A stretch of DNA of 64,000 nt from Cymodocea nodosa (taxonomy: Eukaryota > Streptophyta > Magnoliopsida > Alismatales > Cymodoceaceae): NCBI GenBank assembly GCA_036874045.1, contig JAZBRI010000011.1, positions 13,286,001 to 13,350,000 of the forward strand. Reading direction: 5' to 3'. Positions 1 through 11,800 of this stretch are shown here, in pieces. The notes under the pieces were generated by a model, which saw nothing but the letters and a program-made list of their open reading frames with translations, was not told the origin of the DNA and ran no database searches. Position 1 is the first letter of the stretch. Each line of letters begins with the position of its first letter. The position numbers and the translations under genes were made by a program.

Positions 1-529
1 AATTGTTTAGTTGTAGATCTTGTTAAAAAAATAAGCATCACCATGCCCCCTATAGTCATCCATTGTTGTCTAGTAGACAATCAATGCTATTTAGTTCGTT
101 GCGATATTTAAAGACCTGCTTGTATTTCACATCCTTTAAGCTTCATGTATAATATCATGTCTGTTTATAATTATTCTAGAGTGTCTTAGGCTTATCTCCT
201 AAAGGATAGGTTACATATTTTTCAAGTAATCAAACAGTTTTTCAATGAAATAATATATCATTCTTCTATTATGCATAGTGTTTCATACTAATAATGTTTT
301 AGAGTTTTTGCAAAATAATTTATAAAGTTATTTTACTTCTTTAGAAATTATTCATCAAAACTCGTGCATAGCATCTTAACAAAATAAAGTTGCAAAATGT
401 AAACATTATCATCCTAGATGTTGCTTGAACTCATAGTCTTATGTTTGAGACGAAAATTTTAAAATGCATGTAGTCTAATGCAATTCTTATTATGCCATCT
501 AGTTGCTTCTAGGTGAGGTTGACATTTTC

Positions 530-985
530 GTAATAAGGAGTTTCTTCCACCACCAAAGGTGTTTGGGCGCATTACCTACATGAATTATCTCATTCCAAGT
601 CTTGGTAAGCTCGCATCTAGATCAAAAACATGTGCCTTTTTGTTGGGTATTCAATGGCTCAAAATGATACAAGTTTTATTGTCCTACACATGGGTACTTC
701 ATCTCTACTGATGTTACATTCTTCTTTGAGTCTTCGAATTTAATGATGGAATTCCTCTACCTCCACCTATTTTTCCATAATCAGGTTGCCCACAACAAGT
801 TTATCATTGCCAATGACAAGCACACTAGCCACCTCAACCTGAATTAACTCCAACTCTCATGTCTCCAAATCTAACTCCTACTACGTCAAAGCTTTGCATA
901 ACCATTGCCTTCTGTAGAAGTTAATAGACGGACAATTTTTCATCCTGCTCATACCATAAAGTATTGTACCAACGTTGGTGATAAC
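530..985 (+). mobile_element. Ty1/copia integrase C-terminal remnant
   Basis: Plus-strand translation across frameshifts gives PPPKVFGRITYMNYLIPSLG, then KLASRSKTCAFLGYS, then a shifted YKFYCPTHGYFISTDVTFFE. This is the well-known integrase tail of copia polyproteins (PPKVFGC...HKLAPRSxKCVFLGYS...YRCYxPxxxRYFxSxDVTFFE). It has frame changes and stops and lacks reverse transcriptase, so it is a dead fragment. A matching 3' LTR start lies at 1685, suggesting both belonged to one element. Confidence 0.75.
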
Positions 986-989
986 CTAA

Positions 990-1220
990 GGTCTATTTGG
1001 TAACAATTATTTTAATCCAATATAACAATAAGTTGGCATTTTAAAAAAACTGCAATATTCAGCTTTTTTTATTCAACTTTTTATTTCGAATTGCAATGTT
1101 TTTAAGCTGATATATAGAAACAAACTTATGTATAAATAATATATTTGACAATATTATTAAAAAATGCTAGCATATTTGTATACACTGGCTGATATAATTG
1201 TTACCAAATGTTCTCTAGCC
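990..1220. mobile_element. Tourist-like MITE (PIF/Harbinger type)
   Basis: A short non-coding AT-rich element with terminal inverted repeats. The left end GGTCTATTTGGTAACAATTA is mirrored at the right by TAATTGTTACCAAATG followed by a few unmatched bases. TAA precedes the left end, as expected for a TAA/TTA target site. The left terminus resembles the ends of the 200-bp element at 57321-57520, so both probably belong to one family. Confidence 0.65.
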
Positions 1221-1331
1221 ATTTAGAGGAGTAAGAAGCAACATGCGGTATCACAATCTAATGCAAAGGTTAAATACAAATCAACGGCATTGATTATTTA
1301 TGAGATGGTATGACCAAGATCAACTAAAATT

Positions 1332-1440
1332 CAACTTAGTCTCACCAAGATCAAGTCTAAGTTATAGTTTTCACAATACAACTTAGTCTCACCAAGATCA
1401 AGTCTAATTTTTAGTTTTCACAATACAACTTAGTCACACT
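1332..1440 (+). repeat. 47-bp tandem repeat, about 2.3 copies
   Basis: Units start at 1332, 1379 and 1426 with CAACTTAGTCTCACCAAGAT. The first two are nearly identical over 47 bp and the third is cut short after about 15 bp. It is intronic and has no open frame, so it looks like a local slippage duplication. Confidence 0.85.
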
Positions 1441-1672
1441 ATAGAGGTTCTTATGCCCATATATTGTGACAACTAAAAATTAGAAAGCAATATTCATTGT
1501 CAACAAGTCAACTTTCCATGAACACGCAAGAAGTATATAGAAGTAGATTTTCATTATGTTCAGGACTTTAGGGATCATAGATAGCTACTCCATGGTCCTA
1601 AATTTAATCATCTAAGTAGCTAGCTAACATATTCATCTAAGGATTGTGTTGATTCATTAATGGAGTAGCTCC

Positions 1673-1800
1673 AACTTGAAAGAGTGTTAGACATATAGAA
1701 TTGTCATATATTAGTTATTGGGTATATGAACATCTAAGAGCTTAGTCCTATATAAATGTGACCATATCACTAATAAAGAAAAAATACAGATTTTCCTCCA
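1673..1800 (+). mobile_element. Copia polypurine tract and 3' LTR start
   Basis: AACTTGAAAGAG immediately before TGTTAGACATATAG at 1685 matches the plant copia junction, a polypurine tract (AGCTTGAGGGGGAG-like) followed by an LTR starting TGTTAGA. A TATA-like CTATATAAATG near 1749 and AATAAAG near 1773 are where an LTR promoter and poly(A) signal would sit. The right boundary is not clear. It is probably the tail of the integrase fragment at 530-985. Confidence 0.55.
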
Positions 1801-2838
1801 CTAATAGCATAGCTCAAAGCAAGACAAAGACAATGGCCAAGAACCTGCTTAAGATCAGCACACAGAACATAAGCATGTCATCAGTATTGAAATCTTGGGC
1901 TGGCTGAAAATCAAAGAACAATCCTGAGGATTCAGCATCCAAAAAATAGTCTGCTGAAGATTGCAACGACAAAGAAAACAGCTGGAGGACAGTGGATCAC
2001 CTTGACACAGATCAAGACAACGACAGCCATTGATGATGACAGAATTTGGCAGAGTTCATGTATAACAAATATAATTATGCCATTTGATGCCAAATTTCCT
2101 GCAGTATAGGACTTGCTCAAGACAAAGTCAATGCTCTAAGTCCAACATAAGGAGAACCTCAGGTTCCCTAAGTCTCAACCTAGATTTGATACATTTAATG
2201 TAGCAGTTGTGAACAAATGCATATTGAGAAAGACCAATAAGTTTAGACACGAGGATATTGATTGTCTCAGCAAAACATTTGACCAAATCTTGTCAACATC
2301 ATCGATCATTAAAAAGACTGCTTGGCCACATGTCCTCAACCTCAGTAAAACCTTGCTTCTTTGTAATTAGAGTGAGAAAGGTGGTATTCATCAACCCAAC
2401 GTCACTTCCATCTTCACGGAAATCCTGAACTAAGTGCATCATGACATCCTTAAGGAATATTTAAGATTCAGGGCAGTAAATTACCACCCAAACAAAATCA
2501 GTAAATTATGTCAATTCATCCTGAACTAAGTAGATGATATCTTTAAGCAAGAGTCATGATCAACCAAAATCAGTAAATTATGTCCATTTCACTCCAATTA
2601 AGTGCTATATTTTGAAAGGTGATAATAGAAAAGGAAATATGTTTATCAAAATTCACATAAAATATGCAGGAATTATTTAGGTTTGTAGTTATAGCAAATA
2701 TACATCATAATCTCATGGTGTTATGATTGAGATGTAAAATTCTTTTATTCATCCTATTGTTTCTGATGAGATATAACACAAAAAGGTTGAACAGAAAAAT
2801 ATTGTCGTCAGGTGGAAGATGCAATAGATAACTGTTAC

Positions 2839-5800
2839 CTGACAAGGAATAAAGAGAACTCTCTGAGTACTACGTTGGTGTGGAGAGAGATGTCTCTCAG
2901 AAAGATTTGTGGTGATATGACGAAAATTTCCAACATCATCAATCAAATTAGATTTCTCCAACCTCTGCCCGATTCCATGAACCATAAACACTAGATGGCC
3001 AACTGGAACCTAACAAAGGAAAAATCATTAACAAAAGCCATTCTATAAGACACTGTTTGAGCACTAAGTCATCAAAATGCTTCTACAAGAAAGACAAGCT
3101 AAGGAAAAAGTTTACAGATCATAGAAAGAGAATTCAATATAGCATTGTGAATAATTTAGAAAGTGAAGGTTTAGGCTTTCAGTAATGAAAGCTATTGAAA
3201 GTGAACATTCGAAAAGTCATGAAAACAAACATTATTGTAAGCTATTGTACAAGTCAAGATTCACACTTTCTTGGACACGTTGTTATGAAAATGTTTCTAT
3301 AAGAAAGGCAAGCTAAAGCAGAAGTTTACAGTTCCTAGAAAAAGAATACCAAGTCAATCATTTTCTGAAGACTAACAAGGCAGCAATCACTATTAACATA
3401 TCTTTAATTTGTTTTAGCTGGTAACATATCTTTAAACATTGAGTCTAGCTTAAACATATTTTGCACATAACCATATGAAAGATCAGAAACTAAAAAGTTC
3501 TTTCTCAAGAAAAAGGTTAACAGTTGAAACAAAGGAAAATAAATGAAAGTAGATTGATTTTATTTTATAAGCAAATATAAGTCCTCTATATACAGAAAGA
3601 TAAACATGACTTAACCAATATAAGACCAACCTCACAATACACAAATAACCCTAATAAATTATTTTCTCTAATAATGACAATTAATTATGACTTAAAAATC
3701 CATCAAGGTATCAAACCATCAATCAAAGTGTGGCCTTTGCAGATCAAATTCTTGGTAAAACCTCTGTTAGTTCAGTGCCTCTTTTGTTAAACAAGAAGCA
3801 TCCCACACACGGTATAAATAATTTCATGTATTATCATCCACCATCCTGCATAGTTCTCCCTAGCTACTTGTAATAATCTAATTTGTAAACTTCAAGCCAA
3901 TTAAAATGTTACAATGACACCATAGCAAGTTGCTTTTTTGTGAAGCACCTCTTCAAAATTGACCTATGATATTTGCATGAAACATACTATCTTACATTGA
4001 GCATAACCATATTTCATAATTTGTAGGTTTCAAGATGGCAAGTTGCTTGTTTTTTGTGAAACGCCTCTTCAGAAATGACATGATATTTGTGTGAAACGTG
4101 TTACCTTATACTTAATAACTGACCATCACCATATTTCATATTATTAATTGGATTTTATAGAGTTAGCATCAAAATAATAGTGCATTTATATAAAAAACTC
4201 AAAACATTTATAGAACAGAGAAATTAAGAACTTTTACTTACCATTAAAGCAGAGAAAAAAGTGGAAGTATCAAGACAAAATAAATCCAAAATTTCACTTG
4301 TGTTGCAAGTAAGATAATATGTCGAGCACTATATCATTCCAACATTGATCTTGAGCTCGATTTGGTAATTTAAACAAGTGATTATACAATGAATTAAGAA
4401 CTCAAAACTTAAAAAATGCTTATCATAGTTAGAGTGAGACAAGAACCTGAGAACAGTAGTCATCCATTTGCTCCTCCTTCTGCTGCCGTAACTCATCCTA
4501 AAAAACAAAGATTTGAAATGGGAATAATGACAATTTATAGAAAAGACAAATCACCTTCAAAACAAATCAGGTATGAGTTGAGATCTTCCAGATTATACAA
4601 ATCTACAATCATTTTCTTACAATTCAAAGAAGGAAAAATCTCTAGCATGTCCCTTCTCACATCTAGCTTCATTTTAAGCTCTGAATTAGTTATTTTTTGT
4701 GTCATGGAGGACAGGAGGAAAGCCTACATAGACCACTCCATCCCTCCACCCTACCACCACCACCACCCAAAAAAAAAACTTTTTTGTAGGAACTAGGCAC
4801 TCTAGCTTTGTAAACTAAAATTAGAACATAAGTTCAAAACCGTTTGCAGATGAGCAGGAAAGTCTGGCTTCTAACTTCTACGCCCATAGTTATTTTCTAG
4901 ATACTTGATGAGGAAATTCTCTTACACTGCAGCTGTAATCAGTACAATGATCAGATTTTGAAGATTTTCTGGCTGATTACTTTATTTATGGTTCAGGTTT
5001 AAATTTTCATGACGCACAGAAAATGGAAAACATATGGTTGGCTTTCAACTAATTTTTTCTGTTGTAGTTTTTTAGAAGGGTAATATATTTCTCTAGACGT
5101 GAATCGAGGTCCTCTTCCACATAGTAGAGAACACGACCAACTGTGGCATCTACCATTGGTTTTGTTCATAGAGAAAAGACTAAGCTTATTCCGGAAATAA
5201 CTTTCCTCAATGTTGTAAAAAAATGGAGAACCGACATATAGATTGAATAGATTGAAATAACTTTCCTCTATATAGATTGAAAATTAAATTTTAAAAAAAT
5301 AGTAGTTTAAATGAGTGTTTATTGAAAGATGGTAAAAATAAAAAATAAATAAATATAAATATACTTACAAATATAAAAATATCATGATCATAAAATAATT
5401 GGATAAAATATATTACAATTCAATTACATCTAATACAATTTCAAAAACATATTTCTATTGTGTAATTGCCACTCAAGAATAAATACTTAAATTCGAAACA
5501 TAAACAAATATATAAAAAACTACAATTAAAGTTGTAAACAACAAAAGAAGTAACAAAATAGCAAAATTATATTGAGAAAGACAAATTAAAATGGCCAAAA
5601 ATGGGGGAACATTACCATTTTTTCTTAGAAAAATAGCAAAAATTTCCCACTTAAACACAAAAGAATGGTAGGGGCAATGGTCAAAGGGGAGGAAGCAAGG
5701 CAGAAAAGGGAGGCATGAGATCAACTGACATCCAACAAGAATGGTAGCAATGGAAAAGGTGGGTGAAGGTGATTTGGGTTTATGTGACCAAGTGCTCGGA

Positions 5801-8800
5801 CACCATGTTAGGAGGAGACAATTGGGTCATAGAGAGATGTCTTAATCATGAAGATTAACTCCCTATAAATAGGAATTACATAATGGGGTAAAACACACTA
5901 ATCCCGATGTGGGACTATTTACCCCTTAATTAATACATAATGAGTCTTAAATATAAGAAATGAGTTTGATTAGGCCCATTTTGGAAGATATTTTGGAAAC
6001 TTCTACAGAAGTGTCCAATCAAAACTCAAACAGAAACTAGGTTTTAACACTTTTTCTCATTTTACTGACATTATTCTTAACAGCTAAAAGATATGCCAAC
6101 ATCAATTCCAAGATCGTTTAGGCCCTTTGGTTTGCCAAACAACATTTCGATATACAATTCTGGAAACTAGCTTTTACAAAAATTCCTAGAAGATAAACTT
6201 AGTCATTTTTTCATAACTTTTCTTAGCTGAAAGTGCTATCAAACATAATGGTTGTCATGTAGCGTCAACATGTCTCAATGAAATATGCAAGTTTCACTGA
6301 CACTTCAACAAATATGAAGTTCCAATAGCATATGTTGGAAATTTTCTATTAAAATACCAAACTTCAACAAACACTTCCACTGATAAATCCAAAAAAACAA
6401 ACATTTCAATTGAAGCATGGCACATTGCCTTTTTCCTTCAGACCAAAATAGACATGAACCTGAAATTGAATTCTTCGGGCACGTCCAAGACTCCAAAGAG
6501 ATTCTGTGAATGCATTTGTAAGAAAGGAATGTCCATGTTTTGCTCCTCAAAAAGTAGGATTCAAGCAACAACACATCAAGGCTTATGGTTGTCACTCTAG
6601 TGTCAATAAAAAACGATCCAAAAATTTAAAAAACAAAAAGAAATCCTAAAGTGTTGAAGTAGGAAGTGAACGGGAAAAGCATAACCAAACGAAGCCTATT
6701 GACAATCATAATCAAACTTACTTAAATTTACTAGGAAATCCCAAGTGATGTCAAGAAATACAATATATTCATCCAGAGTATCAACTACTACCATTTTTAG
6801 AGGAACATTCCAATAGAATACTGGATTCCTAAAGTCACAAATTGCAACACAGATGAGATCAGTTTATACAAGAAGACTAAACCTGAGTTGGTCGCGAAGA
6901 TCCTGATAATGAAAATCCACGCCTTAGTTTAAATCCATTTCCTCTTCTCATACTAAATGAAAAGCCTGAGGTGTCTATGTTCAACCAAGCCTCCCATGTA
7001 TCATCTTCTCCCGTGAAAAGAGCGTGCAATCCCTGTTAAGAAAGTTAAATCATCCATGGTACTCAAATTGCTTGCAAGTTGTATGCACAACATGAACAGC
7101 TTGCACACCTGAGTGGTGCCATGTAGATCAACTCGGGCAGCAAAAAGGCCTGAAGGTTGAAATGTACGCCGATGCCAAACCTGTGGAATAAAGTTTAGTG
7201 TGAATCATATTTCCCAAGATTATGGAAAAATGAAGAATTCCAAGCCATTTAAACCAGACAAATCTCATTCATTAAAAACCTTTCATATTGTAAAATTCTA
7301 ACAAATAAGCTTGGAGACATGAAGAACAAGTAAGAACATGCACATACTTTAATTGCATTTTTCAGACTCAAAATACTTTTATTGAATTAGATTTGTCGGG
7401 GTAATTAGAAATATTACTTCTTACCATCTTAATAATATGGGTTTTAGTCCCCCATCAAAGGAGTTAGCATTAGTGGATGGAAGACATCTCTCATTTTACT
7501 CCCTAATCCAATATGGTCTCAAAGACCAGTTTTTGAGAGAGAAAAGAAAAGGAAAATCCATCATCACCATCTCACCATGGTGGATAACCCCCTTCAATCA
7601 CGTCCTGTGTGTGTGAAAACTGTTCCAAACCTCTTCTCACTGTCTTTCAAATGGCTGACAGAAACAGTGCAAACTGTGTCAATTCTGCAGTGACAAAACC
7701 CAACACTTAACACTTTGCAATCTAGGAAGGCAGCAACAAAATGAGCAAGGTGATAACACAGTGCAGTGTCACGATCGTGTTCTAATGACACAGTGAGCTG
7801 GTGACCCCGGGATGCAATTCACAACATTATTCAGTACTCATCTAAATGACAACATGGTTGACACGGTAAGGTGATAGAAAAAAGAAATTTCTGTGTTATT
7901 GGATGCCTAGGAAGTGGTGAGGTCATCATGCAAAAAAAATGGAAGGGGAGATGAAGGTGAAAGAAGTCTGACATGAATGGGGAGAAAAGTTTAAAAAAAG
8001 TTGTCAGATTTTGATATTAATAAAAGAGGAAACGAAAATTGGTAAAATAATAAAAAAGAGAAAATAAATTAATTTTTGTACTGAAAAAGTAAAAAAAAAA
8101 TCCATGGAGTGAAAAGGGAGGAAGGATGACAGAAAAAAGTGAAGGGTTCATGCTCTGCAAATGCATATTCATATTCCTCTCTCTAGATACTTGTGTTAGT
8201 GTTTGCAACTTCAATTATTTGTGTTATATTTGCAGGTGTCCATGTTTAGGCTTGTTGAATATCTATATTAGTGTTGTCAACCAAGTCAAAGAAGAAATGT
8301 TGATTGAAAAAGTTGATTAGTGTTCATGCCTATTTGTCGTTAAGTCAATGTGAATGACTCGTATTTGTAACTACTATCAAACATGATTGGTCATGGTACA
8401 AGCCTGATAATTGCCACCTACTTGTTAATGTTACTAATGCTACAATGAATATTATTTCTGCCTGTCTTGTACCTATTGTAACTGTTTACTTCCATTTCAA
8501 GGTTTTTTTCTGTTTTAGTCAAAGTCTCTACAAGGAGAGATGTTACTCCAATTCCCAAATGTGACATGTAGAGATTTCGCTGCAAGGGATCTCACACCAA
8601 CAGGAGAGAGTGATCCTAGAAGAAGTGGAATTAAAGCTCTACAGCTTGGTTGTCCCCTCCAAGTTTTGAAGGTGGAGCTGCTCGGAATACCTCTGTAGCA
8701 AACTTTGTTAGAGAAGGAGGTATTCAAACATTCTCCTATCTGTCAGACATTTTTAGGAACCTTAGGGAGGTCTCTCAGGAAATAGTGGAGGTTTCCTCAT

Positions 8801-11800
8801 TGGAGGCATTTGTGTGCATTAAGGCCTTTGATGAATCCACTATCCCCAGCCCCATAAGGCTTGTTCATGGGAGGGCTTCCAGATTGGACCATTGTGGTCC
8901 ATGTCATAGTTCCCACCAAGGAGATGTGGGGCCAAAGACTTTTTCCAAATGTAGAAAAGGAGGCCTGTGCCCTGTCCAAATGTTAGAGGAGCCATACAAC
9001 GTTGGGAAAGAATATGCCGTTGTGGCAATGATAGCTGTTCCTGACGAAAGCCAAGGCAAAGATTGCAAGTCTGAAAGAGAAGTTTCAAATAATGTGAACA
9101 AAGGATTCAAACACCCACCACTAATGCATCTCCTAACCCCTTGCAAAAAATTATAAGGCCCTGTCTATGCACATTTCTTGTCAGAAAATAAAACAACGGG
9201 AAATAGTAGAAATCATAGAAAATAGAGATGACAAAATATGATAGAAAATATAATGTTATTTGTGCATTAAAAGAAATGATAAGAAATCAAAAAATGAGGT
9301 GTTTATACAATTACAAAAAATGGAGAATTAGAAACATGCAAAAAAACCAAAAAACACATGATTTATTTGCTGTCTAGATGATAAGAAAACCTAATAGAAG
9401 TTTTGGTTCATAAAAATTCTTGCTTATTAAATGTATTTTTTGTAAGAAAACTGATTTAGCCTTGGAACCCCTTAGTTATTTGTGAACCATGATACCCCAA
9501 TACCTAAATCATACTAGTATCATATTGATATCGAACATAGCTATTTGAAGAAGTTAAAGAGAACCCAAATTGATTTAGAATGAAAATGAAGATTTTTCTG
9601 AAAACTCAAACAATAAAAGGCCATTAAATTAAAATGATGATCCATCCATAAAAGTTACAGAAGATAGATCATCATTGCATACTTTCATGACATGATCTAT
9701 ATCAATATTTTGTTAGTTATGATTTGTAAATAGTTTATTAAGAAAATTCTTCATGTCATAGATGGTGGTAGTATGATTTTAACTGTGCTTAAGAAAATGA
9801 AATACAAGAACCAACTCTCTTAAGCATGAGAATGAATCGTAAAATCCCAAGAATATTGTGAAGGAAGATGGAAATACAATTCTAGAATTTAATCAAAAAA
9901 ACACTGAAGATCCTACGTTCACAAGAAAAGCAATGAAGAATAAGCTGTAAATAATGTAAAAGATATTAAAATGTGGATAAAAAGGCACTATGAATGATAA
10001 AAACAAGACTTTATCTGGTTATGCTATTCATTGGAAATTCGTTACTGGAATTTCACATGCCTTGTGTTTATCACTTCTCATTGGCATTCAAACTTCCTAT
10101 TTGGATTTATGGCAAGCAGAAAACTGCTGACAAAACATCAAGTACTTTATAATTCATTAGCACTTCCTAATGCACTTGTAGATATCTTCTATATTACAAC
10201 TATTGATAGATTCATAAATCTATTCAGGATTTCACTCTCAAAACCACAGCAAAAAATACTAAAAAAATCTACGAAAATTTACAATAAATACTTGGTTAAC
10301 TCTACAACAGATTGCTACAAAGAAAACAAGCCAAACCAACAAAAAAATAGTCACTAAATCCTATTCTACAGAGACAATAATGCAACAATTTCCCTAAGGT
10401 AGAAAAATCCTTTTGATAATGAGATTATTTATATTTTCAGATGATATAGTAATGGTTAAATCTCTAAGATTCTAGATAATTGATAGTCTCAAGGAACATA
10501 GTTAAGTAAAGCAAACATAATTAATAAAAATACTTGAAACTGGCTTAAAGAACACAAGAGGTGGATAAGATAAAAAAAATCCCTGAATCACCAACAACTT
10601 TGAAGTCAAACCACAAGTTAATTGCTAAAAAATTCTGAAAATCTCCATTGCCTTAGATAAGATTATATCCTAAATAAGTGATCATAGATTGCAACTAGAT
10701 AGTCATGGACTTCAACAATTTTGTCTAACATGAGACTGAAGTTCCATTTCCATGAATAATATTTGGTTTTACCACCTTACTAAAAAATAGTGAGTTTACT
10801 TTTGAAAATGCACTTAGCAAGTGCTAGCTACTGAAATGCCTTTCCAGCCACAGATACAGATCAAAGCCCTACAAGAAATCTCATGATAAAATTTGTTTTA
10901 TGCCAGATATACAGAGATGAAGAATGATCATTTGGGTTCTATGTGTATGGAAGTGGTGCATTTAGTTGTTGCTTGGTGAAAATCCAATGTATCATAAATG
11001 CATCGATCAATCATATAAGGATTATGCTCAATCACTAAATACATAATCAATCTAAAACATGCATTGCAAATTTAAGAATGAAGAAACATGCCTATGAGCA
11101 TACCAAGGGGAGACACTCTTAGAAATGGGGGAAGTGGACAACGACTTGGAGGAAGCTCTTTGTTGGGAAGTCCAGAGTTTCCAAAAGCCTTCAATGTGGG
11201 AGACATCAACAAGGAAGGGGATTGACACTCAATGACCAATGGGATATACCACAATTCAAGCCAACAACGAGGAAGGGTTTCAACACTCAACGACTAGGGG
11301 AAGCTGACAATGATTGAAGAGGAAGATCAACGATAGATAGATCAAAGTTCATTGATGACAAATGAGGAGGCCCTCTCAAGGGTTGTACGCAAATGTCTCT
11401 TGTGGCTCAAATGAGGGATGCAAAGGATTTTTTCCCATTGTGACCAACGGTTGCCAAGGGGGGAAGATGTGTAATGATGAGAGATGACATTATTTATAGG
11501 TGAGAAATAGTGAGTAATGTTTTCCACCCATTGCCTATCAGCACAAACATCCAACATAGAGGGTAATCATCTCCCTCCATGTCATGTCTCCTCATGTCCG
11601 CCTATTTTCTACCATTTTAAGGATGTAGAAACACCTACTAAGGTCTTGTTTGTACACATTTTCTGTCAAAAAATAAAATAATAGAAAATGATGGAAATAA
11701 TGGAAAATAGAGATAGTAGGGTATGACAAAACATGACAGTAAATGTAGTATTGTTTATGTACTAGAGGAAATAACAGAAAATTAGAAAAGGGGGTATTTG

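Larger units (their letters stand above)
1..2838 (-). other. Intron 8 of the SGR2-like gene (continues off the left edge)
   Basis: Everything left of the last visible SGR2 exon should be intron 8, because that exon ends in a good minus-strand donor (GTAACAG, read leftward from 2838). The next conserved SGR2 exon, which in the family begins with a WRKGL-type motif, was not found here on the minus strand. The intron is therefore longer than 2.8 kb, or the next exon is too diverged to see. The stretch holds a copia remnant (530-985 and 1673-1800), a MITE (990-1220) and a 47-bp tandem repeat. Nothing recognisable remains in 1-480 or 1850-2740. Confidence 0.6.

Noticed and set aside
1..2838. Missing ninth SGR2 exon (WRKGL-type block) and lipase GHSLGS exon
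   Set aside because: I looked on the minus strand for these conserved blocks and found no match, so I did not report an exon here.
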